The notes beneath the pieces are model-generated. The model was not told the DNA's origin and ran no database searches. It saw nothing but the letters and a program-made list of their open reading frames with translations. Of a stretch of DNA of 64,000 nt, positions 25,194-34,394 are shown one piece after another; within the stretch, counting starts at the first letter, position 1, and each line of letters starts with the position of its first letter. The stretch comes from DASXTC01 sp036505635. GTDB taxonomy: Bacteria > Acidobacteriota > Polarisedimenticolia > JACPZX01 > DASXTC01. The position numbers and the translations under genes are program-made. The stretch spans positions 62,001-126,000 of the forward strand of contig DASXTC010000038.1 in assembly GCA_036505635.1 (NCBI GenBank), written 5' to 3'.

Positions 25194-25699
25194 TGAAGGA
25201 AGGCGCGGCGGTGTCGGAACGCCCGAAGGTGGGAGGCAAGCCCCTCATCGAGGGGGTCCGCTTCAAGCGGCTCGACGTCATCCCGGACGAGCGCGGGCGC
25301 CTGATGGAGATGCTTCGCTGCGACGACGACCTCTTCATCAAGTTCGGGCAGGCCTACCTCACGAGCGCCTACCCCGGCGCGGTGAAGGGATGGCATTACC
25401 ACAAGGTGCAGCACGACCACTTCATCGTCGTCCGCGGGATGATGAAAATCGTCCTGTACGACGCCCGGGAGTCCTCGCCGACCCACGGCGTCGTCAACGA
25501 GTTCTTCATGGGCGAACACAACCCGCTGCTGCTGCAGATCCCGCCGTACGTCTTCCACGGCTTCAAGTGCATCAGCGAACACGAGGCGCTGGTGGTGAAC
25601 CTCCCCACCGAGCCGTACCATTACGCCGACCCGGACGAGTTCCGCGTCCCGGCCCACGATCCTTCCATTCCCTACGACTGGTCGCGCAAGGACGGGTGA
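25193..25699 (+). CDS. rfbC: dTDP-4-dehydrorhamnose 3,5-epimerase-like cupin
   Basis: A 168-residue RmlC-type sugar cupin. Family features include KGWHYHKVQHDHFIVVRG (histidines near residues 65-71), a jelly-roll core (QIPPYVFHGFKC) and the conserved C-terminal tail ending IPYDW. It acts on dTDP-4-keto-6-deoxyglucose made by the downstream dehydratase. Related cupins can be 3-epimerases or isomerases (QdtA/FdtA-like), so the exact product is open. AGGAGG lies 5 nt before the ATG, which overlaps the rfbA stop. Confidence 0.82.
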   Translation: MKEGAAVSERPKVGGKPLIEGVRFKRLDVIPDERGRLMEMLRCDDDLFIKFGQAYLTSAYPGAVKGWHYHKVQHDHFIVVRGMMKIVLYDARESSPTHGVVNEFFMGEHNPLLLQIPPYVFHGFKCISEHEALVVNLPTEPYHYADPDEFRVPAHDPSIPYDWSRKDG

Positions 25700-25739
25700 C
25701 GGGGCGCGCGAAGGGGATGTCAGAAAGGCGGAGCCGCCG

Positions 25740-26765
25740 ATGAAGCTGCTGGTGACGGGTGGGTGCGGGTTCATCGGATCCAACTTCATCCGATGGATGC
25801 TCCGCCGGCCGGGCGGGCGGTGCTCCGTCGTCAACCTCGATCTGCTGACCTACGCCGGCAACCCCGAGAACCTCGCCGATCTCGTCGATGAAGAGGCAGC
25901 GGGCCGCTACCGATTCGTGCGGGGCGACATCGCCGACCGCGCGACGGTCGACGGGCTCCTCCCTCAAGGGTTCGATGCCGTGGTCAACTTCGCGGCCGAG
26001 TCCCACGTGGACCGCAGCATCGAGGACGCCGCCTCCTTCATCCGCACCAACGTCGCCGGCGCGCAGATCCTGCTCGACGCGGCGCGCGCGGCGGGGGTGA
26101 AGCGATTCCTCCAGGTCTCCACCGACGAGGTCTATGGCGCGCTGGCGCTCGGCTCGGCCGAGAGGTTCACCGAGACGACGCCGCTCGCGCCCAACTCGCC
26201 CTATGCCGCGAGCAAGGCCTCGGCCGACCTGCTGGCGCGGGCGGCCTTCGTCACGCATGGGCTGCCGGTGCTCATCACGCGCTGCTCGAACAACTACGGG
26301 CCCTGCCAGTTTCCGGAGAAGTTCCTGCCGCAGATGATCCTCAACGCCCTTCAGGGAGAGCCGCTGCCCGTCTATGGGGACGGCCTCTACGTGCGCGACT
26401 GGCTCCACGTGGAGGACCACTGCTCGGCGCTGGAGGCGGTGCTCGCGCGCGGCGCGCCCGGCGCGGTCTACAACATCGGCGGCGACGCCGAGCGGCCCAA
26501 CATCGAGATCGCAAGGCAGGTGCTGCGCCTCACGGGCAGACCGGAGAGCCTCCTGACGCGCGTGCCCGACCGGCCGGCCCACGATCGCCGCTACGCCATC
26601 GACGCGAGCCGCATTCGGCACGATCTGGGTTGGGCCCCGACGTGGGATCTGGTTCGCGGGCTGGAGGCGACGGTGACCTGGTACCGCGAACACGAGACCT
26701 GGTGGCGGCGCATCGTGTCCGGCGAGTACCTCGTCGATCGGGCGCAGGCCCGCGTCCGCGGCTGA
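25740..26765 (+). CDS. rfbB: dTDP-glucose 4,6-dehydratase
   Basis: A 341-residue extended short-chain dehydrogenase that converts dTDP-glucose to dTDP-4-keto-6-deoxyglucose using bound NAD+. The Rossmann motif GGCGFIG (7-13) and the catalytic set STDEVYG (127-133, Asp-Glu) and YxxxK (Y155, K159) are present, with RCSNNYGP and DGLYVRDWLHVEDH as in RmlB. The length is normal. It is third in the operon. rmlD is absent, so rhamnose synthesis would need a gene elsewhere, or another deoxysugar is made. Confidence 0.95.
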   Translation: MKLLVTGGCGFIGSNFIRWMLRRPGGRCSVVNLDLLTYAGNPENLADLVDEEAAGRYRFVRGDIADRATVDGLLPQGFDAVVNFAAESHVDRSIEDAASFIRTNVAGAQILLDAARAAGVKRFLQVSTDEVYGALALGSAERFTETTPLAPNSPYAASKASADLLARAAFVTHGLPVLITRCSNNYGPCQFPEKFLPQMILNALQGEPLPVYGDGLYVRDWLHVEDHCSALEAVLARGAPGAVYNIGGDAERPNIEIARQVLRLTGRPESLLTRVPDRPAHDRRYAIDASRIRHDLGWAPTWDLVRGLEATVTWYREHETWWRRIVSGEYLVDRAQARVRG

Positions 26766-26769
26766 ACCC

Positions 26770-28167
26770 TTGCGCGGCGATGGCCGGATCGCGTGGCCTC
26801 TCGTCGGGGTCTTCGTCGCCATCCACGCGATCGCCCTCTCCAACGCGCTGCGCCACGACCCCAGGGTCGGCTACGACGCCGAGAACCACCTCAAGTACGT
26901 CGAGACGCTCTCGGTCTTCAGGCTCCCGTCCCCCGAGGACACCGCGGAGTTCTACTCGCCGCCGGCTCCCTACCTTGCGCCCGCTCTCGCCCGCGCGCTC
27001 GGGCTGACGTCCGGGTCCGCCGCCCGGTTCGGTCTGATCCTCAATGTCCTCTATTCGGTCGGCCTGACCTGTTATCTGATGAAGATCTGCGAGCGGGCAC
27101 GGCCCGGCGCGGACGACCTCAAGCTGGCGAGCCTGGGTCTCATCGGGATCCTCCCCGTCTACTACCGGACCTTCGCGTTCATCCGGGGGGAGCCCTTGCT
27201 GGCGGCCGCGGCGGTCTTCGTCGCGCACGAGGCGATCGCCCTCTTCATCGACGGCGATCGGAGGCCGATGCGGACGATCCGGCTCGGCCTGGGGCTGGGG
27301 CTGGCCATCCTCTCGCGGCAGTTCGGGCTCCTGCTGGTCCCCGCGGTCGGGGCGCTCGCCGTCGCGCAGGCCGTCAGGCGGCCGCAGGAGCGGGCGTTTC
27401 ATCTCAAGCGCGCCGCGGCGGCACTCGCGCTGGCCGCGGTGGCCGGCGGCTGGTTCTACGCCCACCTGGGCCTGCGGCACGTGAGCGCCGGGGCGTTCAG
27501 CCGGACCGTGGTGCGCGACACCTCGCTTTCGAACAACCCCCTCGAGTTCTACGTCGACCTCGGGCTCGACAAGTTCTTCACCGATCCGGTGAGGAACGCG
27601 TTCCCCAACCGTCTCATCCCGACCTTCTACTCGGACGTCTGGGGGGATTACTGGTGCTACTTTCTCATCTACGGCAAGGACATCCGCCGGGGAAAATTCA
27701 TCTCGGGATACGACCTGGGAGAGATCCTGGAGAAGAAGCCCTGGCCCGGGTGGCTGGAGACCAACCGCGACTCGATGGCCGCGTACCTGGGGCGCGTGAA
27801 CCTCGTCTCCCTGGCGCCGAGCGCGGTCCTCGCATGCGGCCTGGCCCTCGGATTCGCATCCGCGATTCGGTCAGCGATGGCGGGCGGTGACGGGCGGACG
27901 CGCCTCCTTGCGTTCCTCTTCGTGATCGTGGCCTGCACCGCCGCGGCCTTCGTCTGGTACCTGGCGGCCTACCCCAGCCCGCAGAAAGGGCGCGGGATCA
28001 AGCCCACCTATGTGCTTCAGATCTTCCCATTCCTGTGCATCCTGGCCGGGGAGGCCCTCGTCCGGTTGAAGCAGTGGTCCCTTCGGGCCTGGCGTCTGGC
28101 GCTGGCGGCGCTCTCCCTCTGCGCGGCGCACAACCTGCCGGTCCTCTTCACGCGGACGACCCTTTGA
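26770..28167 (+). CDS. Polytopic membrane glycosyltransferase-like protein
   Basis: A 465-residue protein with about ten TM segments. After TM1 comes a periplasmic loop with VGYDAENHLKYVETL, whose Asp-Glu resembles the acidic catalytic residues of GT-C (GT39/PMT-like) transferases that use lipid-linked sugars. It starts at a TTG 4 nt after the rfbB stop, so it belongs to the sugar operon and may transfer a dTDP-derived or polyprenyl-linked sugar to a cell-envelope acceptor. Specific family membership cannot be fixed by eye. Confidence 0.65.
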   Translation: MRGDGRIAWPLVGVFVAIHAIALSNALRHDPRVGYDAENHLKYVETLSVFRLPSPEDTAEFYSPPAPYLAPALARALGLTSGSAARFGLILNVLYSVGLTCYLMKICERARPGADDLKLASLGLIGILPVYYRTFAFIRGEPLLAAAAVFVAHEAIALFIDGDRRPMRTIRLGLGLGLAILSRQFGLLLVPAVGALAVAQAVRRPQERAFHLKRAAAALALAAVAGGWFYAHLGLRHVSAGAFSRTVVRDTSLSNNPLEFYVDLGLDKFFTDPVRNAFPNRLIPTFYSDVWGDYWCYFLIYGKDIRRGKFISGYDLGEILEKKPWPGWLETNRDSMAAYLGRVNLVSLAPSAVLACGLALGFASAIRSAMAGGDGRTRLLAFLFVIVACTAAAFVWYLAAYPSPQKGRGIKPTYVLQIFPFLCILAGEALVRLKQWSLRAWRLALAALSLCAAHNLPVLFTRTTL

Positions 28168-28168
28168 G

Positions 28169-28309
28169 ATGACGCCGAGGCGCGCCGCTTCCCTGGCATC
28201 GCTGGTCCTGACGGTCGGGCTCGCGTGCGCCTGTTCCTCCACCGGGCCGAGCCAGACGGCCTCCGATCTCATCGTCACGCGCGCGGCTCATTTCTTCAAC
28301 CTCATGTAG
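28169..28309 (+). pseudogene. Truncated lipoprotein/amidohydrolase N-terminus
   Basis: An ATG 1 nt after the glycosyltransferase stop opens 46 codons encoding a lipoprotein signal (LVLTVGLACAC, lipobox cysteine) followed by SQTASDLIVTRA, which resembles the start of exported amidohydrolases of the ADLIVxNARIYT kind. The frame then runs into antisense of the M20 gene end and stops. This looks like a 5-prime remnant left by a deletion. A genuine 46-residue lipoprotein is a less likely alternative. Confidence 0.45.
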
Positions 28310-29601
28310 TCCACCGCGAGGCGCGACATCGTGCGCACGCCGAGGTTGAGGACCCTGGCCTCCTCCTCGATGTGAAAACGGGGGGAATGATTCGAGGGGA
28401 ACCCCTCAGCCGGCGTAGAGGGGGCGCGGATCCCCAGGATGACGTAGAGGCCCGGGGCCACCTTCTGGAAATAGGAGAAGTCCTCCGAGCCGAGGTTCAC
28501 CGCGCTCTCCAGGCTCGCCTTCGTCTCACCCGCCACGGCCCTCAGGGTAGGCGCCATCTTCCGCGTGAGCTCCGGGTCGTTGTAGGTGATCGGGTACCCC
28601 GGGAAGATCTCGACCGTCGCCGTGGCCCCGGCGGCGGCCGCGGTCATCTCGGCTGTCCGCTTGACCCGTTGGTGGATGTCGAGCCGCATCGATTCGTCGA
28701 GCGCGCGCAGGGTGCCGGTCATCTCCACCTCGTCGGGGATGATGTTGTTGCGCACCCCGCCGTGGATCGTGCCGACCGTGACGAGCCCGGGGGCCAGCGT
28801 CACGTCGATCTGGCGGCTCTCGATCATCTGCAGCGCTGTGACGATCTGGGCGGCCGCCACGATCGGGTCGATCCCGCCCCAGGGTCGGGCGGCGTGGGTC
28901 TGCCTCCCCTTGACGACGATGCGGAACCGATCGGAGCTGGCCAGGATCCCGCCGGGCCGCGTGCGGATCGTGCCTGCCTCGTCGGGGGACATCACGTGCA
29001 GGCCGAAGATTGCCTCGGGACGGGGGTTCTCCATCGCCCCCTCGCGCACCATGACCTCGGCCCCACCGGGCTCGTCCGTGGGGGCCCCCTCCTCGGCGGG
29101 CTGGAAGATGAACTTGACGGTTCCGGGGAGCCGGTCGCGCAGCCCCGCCAGCACCTGAGCCGTTCCCATCAGGATGGCGGTGTGCGCGTCGTGGCCGCAG
29201 GCGTGCATGACGCCGACCTCCTGGCCGTTGTAGGTCGAGCGCACTTTGGAAGCGAACGGGAGGTCCACTTGCTCGGTGACCGGCAGCGCGTCCATGTCGG
29301 CGCGCAGCGCCACCACGGGGCCGGGAAGCGCTCCCTTCAGGACGCCGACCACGCCCGTGCGCGCCACGCCGGTGCGAACCTCGAGGCCGAGCTTGCGCAG
29401 GTGCTCGGCGACGATTCCTGAGGTGCGGACCTCGCGGTTGCCCATCTCCGGGTTCTGATGGATGTCGCGCCGCCAGAGGATCACCTGGTCGTTGGCGGCG
29501 GCGGCACGCTGGTCGATTTCGGTGGAAAGCTTGTCGTCGGCCGGCCGGGGGCCCGGCGCTGCCACGGCGCCGAGCAGGATCAGCACGAGAGTCTGGAGCA
29601 A
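28288..29601 (-). CDS. Exported M20 family amidohydrolase
   Basis: A 437-residue zinc amidohydrolase of the hippurate/IAA-amino-acid hydrolase (M20D) type with a short signal peptide (1-15). Metal-site motifs are HACGHDAHT (133-141, C135 and H137 as ligands) and FQPAEEG (166-172, general base and ligand glutamates), with the dimerisation domain in between and NHSPRFHIEEEA near the end. It hydrolyses N-acyl amino acids or similar amides, probably in the periplasm. It is a single gene whose 3-prime end overlaps the truncated lipoprotein ORF. Confidence 0.9.
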   Translation of the reverse strand: MLQTLVLILLGAVAAPGPRPADDKLSTEIDQRAAAANDQVILWRRDIHQNPEMGNREVRTSGIVAEHLRKLGLEVRTGVARTGVVGVLKGALPGPVVALRADMDALPVTEQVDLPFASKVRSTYNGQEVGVMHACGHDAHTAILMGTAQVLAGLRDRLPGTVKFIFQPAEEGAPTDEPGGAEVMVREGAMENPRPEAIFGLHVMSPDEAGTIRTRPGGILASSDRFRIVVKGRQTHAARPWGGIDPIVAAAQIVTALQMIESRQIDVTLAPGLVTVGTIHGGVRNNIIPDEVEMTGTLRALDESMRLDIHQRVKRTAEMTAAAAGATATVEIFPGYPITYNDPELTRKMAPTLRAVAGETKASLESAVNLGSEDFSYFQKVAPGLYVILGIRAPSTPAEGFPSNHSPRFHIEEEARVLNLGVRTMSRLAVDYMRLKK

Positions 29602-29770
29602 GGTCTCCTCCCTGGAGGGGCTGGAATCACGTGGAACCCCGAAACGCGACGCCTACTATAGAGCGGAAGGGGTCTGGCCGGATAGGGGGATTCTCCCGGA
29701 GCTCCTCGGTTGATCGGCCCGCGGAATGCTGGTAGCTTCAGCCTCTCCGCGGGGATCGTGCGGCGCGTGT

Positions 29771-29847
<77 letters not shown>

Positions 29848-29856
29848 TCCCCGGCC

Positions 29857-30366
29857 TCACTCGCCGGCGGCCGGTGGCTTGGCGTGCTCGAGCATGTGCT
29901 GGCCGATGAACTGCGCCATCACGTCCTTGGGCATCTGGGCCAGCGTCACCTTCACAACGCTCTCGGCGCCCGCGCGCGACACCGTGTAGGTGACGGTGTT
30001 GCCGGGCTTCATCTCCTCGCTGACCTTCTTGAGCGCCTCCTCGTTCTTGTCGGCGAACCGGACGCCGTTGAGCGCCGTGACGAGGTCTCCCACGAGCAGC
30101 CCCGATTTTTCGGCCGGGCTGCCCGCGACGACGCGCCGGACCAGGAGCCCGCCGCTCGTCGCGTCCATGTCGTACTCGATGCCGAGCCATCCCTTGTTCC
30201 TGAGCTTGGCCACCATCAGGTCGAGACATTCCTGGGTGGGGTGGGGGCACTTGTAGGTCTTCTCGGCGGGTTTCTCGGAGGGCTTCTCTCCGGCCGCGGC
30301 GGGACCGGGAAGGGCCGCGACGATGAGCGCGGCCAGAAGAGCCGGGAACAGGCGGAATGTCGTCAT
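29857..30366 (-). CDS. Exported single-PDZ-domain protein
   Basis: A 169-residue protein with a signal peptide (LLAALIVAALPGPAAAG) and one PDZ domain (about 55-140: GWLGIEYD, VVAGSPAEKSGLLVGDLVTALNGV). The linker between them is KPSEKPAEK plus one CPHPTQEC pair that could form a disulfide. No protease domain is present, so it is likely an adaptor or binding protein in the periplasm. It is convergent with the tRNA-Pro gene. Confidence 0.83.
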   Translation of the reverse strand: MTTFRLFPALLAALIVAALPGPAAAGEKPSEKPAEKTYKCPHPTQECLDLMVAKLRNKGWLGIEYDMDATSGGLLVRRVVAGSPAEKSGLLVGDLVTALNGVRFADKNEEALKKVSEEMKPGNTVTYTVSRAGAESVVKVTLAQMPKDVMAQFIGQHMLEHAKPPAAGE

Positions 30367-30499
30367 GATCGAGCGCGCCTCGATGCCTCCAGGTTGGCTG
30401 CAAGCCACATTATTATAGGCCCGGCGGGGCGCGAAGGCCCGTCGGATCGGAGCCGGGCAGGCGGGGAGGGGTCCCGCCGGCCCCCGCGCCGGAGGCAGG

Positions 30500-32413
30500 A
30501 TGGACCCACTGGAGCTCGCCGGAGGCCAGGCTCGTGACGATGACGTCGATTGCCTGGGTCCGGCCATCGAGCGGGAGCTGGATCCCGCCGCTCGCCGCCG
30601 GGCGGGCCAGCACTTCACGCGCGCCGATGTCGCCGATCTGATCACGGCCTTCTGCGTCCGCACGCCGGCCGACCGCGTGCTGGACCCGGCGTGCGGCGCC
30701 GGAGTCTTCCTGATGCGCGCCCGCGCGCGCGCGAGGTTCCTGGCACGGGCGGCGCCGGGGTCCGCCGGCCCCGGTCTCACCGGCGTCGAGAGGGATCGTC
30801 GCCTCGCTCGGGCCGCCGGAGTCAACCTGCCCGAGGCCGCCATCCTCGCGGAGGACTTTCTCACGGTCGATTCCTGCCGACTCGAAAGCGGCGGGCCCTT
30901 CGATGCCGTGGTCGGCAACCCGCCCTACGTGCGCCACGAGCTTCTCGGCGCGTCCCGCAAACGGGCGCTGGAGGAGGCGAGCCTGACGGGTCCGTTCCGA
31001 CAGTCGCGCCGCTCGGACCTCCATCTCTATTTCTGGCCCAGGATGATCGCCCTGCTGCGCGACGGCGGCAGGCTCGGCCTTCTCACGAGCAACACCTGGC
31101 TCGACGCCGAGTATGGCGAGCCGCTGCGGCGCTGGCTCGCCGGCCGCTTCACCATCGTCGCCATCATCGAGTCGGAGTCCGAGAGCTGGTTTGACGACGC
31201 CCGCGTCCGCACCAGCATCACGATCCTCGAGAAGAGCCCTCCCTCCGGCCGGCCCCCCGCGCGCCTCGTGCGCCTCGAGCGCGATCTCGCGGAGATGGTG
31301 CCAGCCGGCCTGCCCGCCCCTGAGAGGGTCGCCAGGTTCGACGAGATCGCCTCGGAGATCGAGCGGGGACGAGTCTCCTCGGGGCGCGTCCGGACACGGA
31401 GCGTCCCTTCCGCCGGGCTCACCGGGGCGCCGTGGGGCCCCGCCCTGCGCATGCCCGACCTCTACTTCGAGATCCTCGAGCGCGCGGGGGACCGCCTCGT
31501 CCCGTTGTCACAGGTGGCCGAGGTGAGCTGGGGGATCAAGACCGGAGACGACGCGGTCTTTTTCCTCGGCGCCGGCGAGGGGCTCGAGATCGAATCGCGC
31601 TTCCTGGTCCCCGTCGTCTTCAACCTCATGGATCTGGATCGCCTGATCGTCACGGACGACCAGCTCGAGCGGCGCCTCCTGGCCGTGGATCTGCGGAACG
31701 AAGGGGCCGGATGGCGCGCAAGCGCGCCCCGGCTTTACCGCTACCTCGGGCGAGCGCAGCGGGACCGCGGGAGCCACCTCAGGCCCACCTGCGCCGCGCG
31801 GGAGAATGGCGCGCCCGATTCGCGGCGCTGGTTCGAGCTTCGCCCCGGCCCGCCGGCGCAGATCCTATGGTCGATCATGCACCAGTACAGGCATCTGGCC
31901 CCCCTCAACCCGTCGGGCTTTCCCTCCAATGACAACCTGCTGAAGATCCGCGCGCGCTCCGGCGTCGAGCCGCGCCTGCTCGCCGCGCTCCTGAACTCGC
32001 ACGTGCAGGCGCTCATCAAGCTGGCGCACGGACGCCATCGCAACGAGGGGATGCTCAAGACGCAGGGGGCCGACGTCAGGAGGATGCCGGTGCCCGATCC
32101 GCGCCGCCTCGACGCCCGCGCCGCAGAGCGTGTCACTGACGCGCTGGATGTCATCGCCCGGCGGGGGATCGGCCGGATACCGGAAGAGTGCGCCCGGCCC
32201 GACCGCCGCGCCCTCGATCTCGCGGTCCTCGCGGCGCTGGGCTATGGGAAGGACGAGGCCGGCGCGACCGTGGACAAGCTCCACGAGACCCTGATCGAGT
32301 CCTGCCGGCGCGAGAGGCGGTGGGAGATCGACGCCGTCACGCGCCGCCGCCGGCGTCGAGCCCCTCGGTCAGCCAGCGCGCGAGCAGGCCGAGGTCCTGG
32401 TTTCCCCCGCTGA
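30500..32413 (+). CDS. Orphan N6-adenine DNA methyltransferase (TaqI-like)
   Basis: A 637-residue class I adenine methyltransferase. GQHFT (36-40) precedes motif I DPACGAGVF (62-70), and the catalytic motif IV is NPPY (140-143). After about residue 300 comes a TaqI-like target-recognition region (EVSWGIKTGDDAVFF). The enzyme would transfer a methyl group from SAM to adenine N6 in DNA. It lacks an N-terminal PD-(D/E)XK nuclease, and no restriction gene is adjacent, so it is a solitary methylase or a degraded type IIG system. The arginine-rich C-terminal tail overlaps the convergent dehydratase gene by 77 nt. Confidence 0.85.
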   Translation: MDPLELAGGQARDDDVDCLGPAIERELDPAARRRAGQHFTRADVADLITAFCVRTPADRVLDPACGAGVFLMRARARARFLARAAPGSAGPGLTGVERDRRLARAAGVNLPEAAILAEDFLTVDSCRLESGGPFDAVVGNPPYVRHELLGASRKRALEEASLTGPFRQSRRSDLHLYFWPRMIALLRDGGRLGLLTSNTWLDAEYGEPLRRWLAGRFTIVAIIESESESWFDDARVRTSITILEKSPPSGRPPARLVRLERDLAEMVPAGLPAPERVARFDEIASEIERGRVSSGRVRTRSVPSAGLTGAPWGPALRMPDLYFEILERAGDRLVPLSQVAEVSWGIKTGDDAVFFLGAGEGLEIESRFLVPVVFNLMDLDRLIVTDDQLERRLLAVDLRNEGAGWRASAPRLYRYLGRAQRDRGSHLRPTCAARENGAPDSRRWFELRPGPPAQILWSIMHQYRHLAPLNPSGFPSNDNLLKIRARSGVEPRLLAALLNSHVQALIKLAHGRHRNEGMLKTQGADVRRMPVPDPRRLDARAAERVTDALDVIARRGIGRIPEECARPDRRALDLAVLAALGYGKDEAGATVDKLHETLIESCRRERRWEIDAVTRRRRRRAPRSASARAGRGPGFPR

Positions 32414-33323
32414 TGAGCGCCACCACCTTCGAGCCTGGGGGGAGCGGAAGGGCTCCGTCGAGGATCGCGGCCAGGGGCCCTGCCCCCGCTCCCTCCGCCA
32501 GCAGCTTGCACCGTGTCAGCAGCAGGGAGATCGCGCCGAGCAGCGACGTGTCGCTCACCAGCAGGACATCCTCCACGTAGCGCTTCACGTACTTGAGGGT
32601 GTCCTCGAAGCCGGCGCGCCCCGTCATCCCGTCGGCGATCGAACGCGCCGATTCCAGCACGACGACGTGGCCCGCCTCCATCGCCCGCTTCATCGAGGGG
32701 GCCCCGGCCGGCTGGACGCCGAAGATCCGCACCGCGGGACGCTGCGACTTGACCGCCACGGAGATCCCCGAGATGAGGCCCCCGCCGCCGATCGGGATCA
32801 CGATGGCGTCCACGTCGGGCAGGTCCACGAGGATCTCCAGCCCGATGGTGCCGGCCCCGCTCACCACGTCGGCGTCGCAGCAGGGGTGGACGTAGGCCAT
32901 CCCGGTCCGCTTCTGCAGCTCCAGGGAGAAGGCCAGCGCCTCATCGAAGCCGTTTCCGTGCAGGACCACCTCCGCGCCCATCGCCCGGGTCGCGTCCACC
33001 TTGGCGGCCGGGGCCGTGGCCGGCATCACGACCTTGACCGGGATCGAAAGCGCCGAGGCGGCGTAGGCGAGCCCCTGCGCGTGGTTGCCCGCCGAGGCAG
33101 CCATCACGCCGCGCGCGCGCTCGGCGGCAGGCATTCTCGCGATCTTGTTGAGCGCCCCGCGCGGCTTGAAGCAGCCGGTCTTCTGGAGGTTCTCGGGCTT
33201 CAGGTAGAGCCGATGCCTGGTCATTTCGCTGAGCGTGCGTGACGCGAGCAGGGGCGTGCGATGGATCCTGCCGGCGATGGCGCGCGCGGCGTCCTGGATC
33301 GATCGCAGCGTGACCTCGGTCAT
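32337..33323 (-). CDS. Threonine/serine dehydratase, catabolic type
   Basis: A 328-residue fold-type II PLP enzyme. The PLP lysine is K53 in CFKPRGALNK. The phosphate-binding loops SAGNHAQG and IGGGGLISG are present, as is the C-terminal ISGGNQD. There is no ACT-like regulatory domain, as in TdcB-type catabolic threonine dehydratases (threonine to 2-oxobutanoate and ammonia); serine racemases look similar and cannot be excluded. The ATG at 33323 was chosen because the upstream extension crosses the tRNA-Arg gene. Confidence 0.87.
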   Translation of the reverse strand: MTEVTLRSIQDAARAIAGRIHRTPLLASRTLSEMTRHRLYLKPENLQKTGCFKPRGALNKIARMPAAERARGVMAASAGNHAQGLAYAASALSIPVKVVMPATAPAAKVDATRAMGAEVVLHGNGFDEALAFSLELQKRTGMAYVHPCCDADVVSGAGTIGLEILVDLPDVDAIVIPIGGGGLISGISVAVKSQRPAVRIFGVQPAGAPSMKRAMEAGHVVVLESARSIADGMTGRAGFEDTLKYVKRYVEDVLLVSDTSLLGAISLLLTRCKLLAEGAGAGPLAAILDGALPLPPGSKVVALISGGNQDLGLLARWLTEGLDAGGGA

Positions 33324-33434
33324 GCCGCGCCTCCACCGCGCGCGGCGTCGCCGAGCGTCGGTTGACACTGCCTCGGAAGCGCCATTAGAATGCGGCTCCT
33401 GACTCATCCAAAAGATGTGGACCCGTCGGAAGTT

Positions 33435-33511
33435 GCGCCTGTAGCTCAGATGGATAGAGCGGCAGATTCCGGATCTGTAGGCCGGGGGTTCGAATCCCTC
33501 CAGGCGCACCA
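33435..33511 (+). tRNA. tRNA-Arg (anticodon CCG)
   Basis: A 77-nt cloverleaf: acceptor GCGCCTG/CAGGCGC, D arm GCTC/GAGC, anticodon loop TTCCGGA (CCG), T loop TTCGAAT, and encoded CCA. Confidence 0.97.
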
Positions 33512-33534
33512 GCCGCTGTGCCCTTTGCCTCGGT

Positions 33535-33611
33535 GGTGAGTGTAGCTCAGCTGGTAGAGCTCCGGATTGTGGTTCCGGCTGTCGAGGGTTCGAACCCCTT
33601 CACTCACCCCA
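33535..33611 (+). tRNA. tRNA-His (anticodon GTG)
   Basis: The acceptor GTGAGTG/CACTCAC is preceded by an extra G at position -1 (33535) facing the discriminator C, the hallmark of tRNA-His. The anticodon loop TTGTGGT contains GTG. CCA is encoded. It lies 23 nt after the tRNA-Arg(CCG) gene, probably in the same transcript. Confidence 0.97.
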
Positions 33612-33673
33612 ACCCTTCTCCTTGCGGCCGCGCCGGCCGCCGGACCTGAGAGGCAGTCATTCCCACGCCGGCC

Positions 33674-34273
33674 GTGACCCGAATCGGGCATCTCTGCTAC
33701 CGGTACCGACAGTACCTCTCGATGGCCTTGCTCGCGGCGTCGATCCTCGCGGCGCGTCCCCTCACCGCCGACCGGCGCATCAGCCTCGCCTTCGACGCGG
33801 CGGCATTCCTCCTGGTCCTCATCGGTGGGGCGACCCGGTCCTGGGCGATGGGGTACCACGTCTGGCGGCGCGTCCACGGGCCAGGCTCGCAGCGCTCGCT
33901 CATCACGGCCGGGCCCTATGCGCTGGTGCGCAATCCTCTCTACCTGGGCACCCTCCTGATCTCCGCCGGTGTGGCCCTGATGTCGGGCTCGCCTTTCATC
34001 ATCGGCACCTACGCCGTGGTCTTCTGGTTGGGCTACTACGCCATCATCCTGTGGGAGGAAGAGAAGCTGGTGGGGCAGTTCGGGACGAGCTACCGCGACT
34101 ACTTCGACAGCGTGCCGCGGGTGGTGCCGGGTCTGAGGATCTGGGCCAGGCGCGAGGGGGTCTTTTCGTTTCCCACGATGATGCGGTGCATGGAGCCCGC
34201 CAAGACCCTGGCGTTCCTGCTGGCGCTCGCGCTGATGGCCTGGCTCAAGGCCCAGAGGACCCCCGCGGGCTAG
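33674..34273 (+). CDS. Isoprenylcysteine methyltransferase-like membrane protein
   Basis: A 199-residue protein with four or five TM segments and the ICMT/PEMT signature: GPYALVRNPLYLG (about 76-88) followed by the C-terminal EEEKLVGQFGTSYRDYFDSVPR. Bacterial members methylate lipids or small molecules using SAM, and the acceptor is rarely known. The start is a GTG at 33674, 62 nt after tRNA-His. Confidence 0.85.
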   Translation: MTRIGHLCYRYRQYLSMALLAASILAARPLTADRRISLAFDAAAFLLVLIGGATRSWAMGYHVWRRVHGPGSQRSLITAGPYALVRNPLYLGTLLISAGVALMSGSPFIIGTYAVVFWLGYYAIILWEEEKLVGQFGTSYRDYFDSVPRVVPGLRIWARREGVFSFPTMMRCMEPAKTLAFLLALALMAWLKAQRTPAG

Positions 34274-34394
34274 AGGGAGGCCCCGTTCATCCACGTCGCG
34301 CTTCCGGCGCGCCCGCTCGCCATATCGATCCTTGGTTTTTTTCGTGACATCGTCCAGGGATCTGTGGTCGAATGGGTCTAATTCGGCGGAGGTC

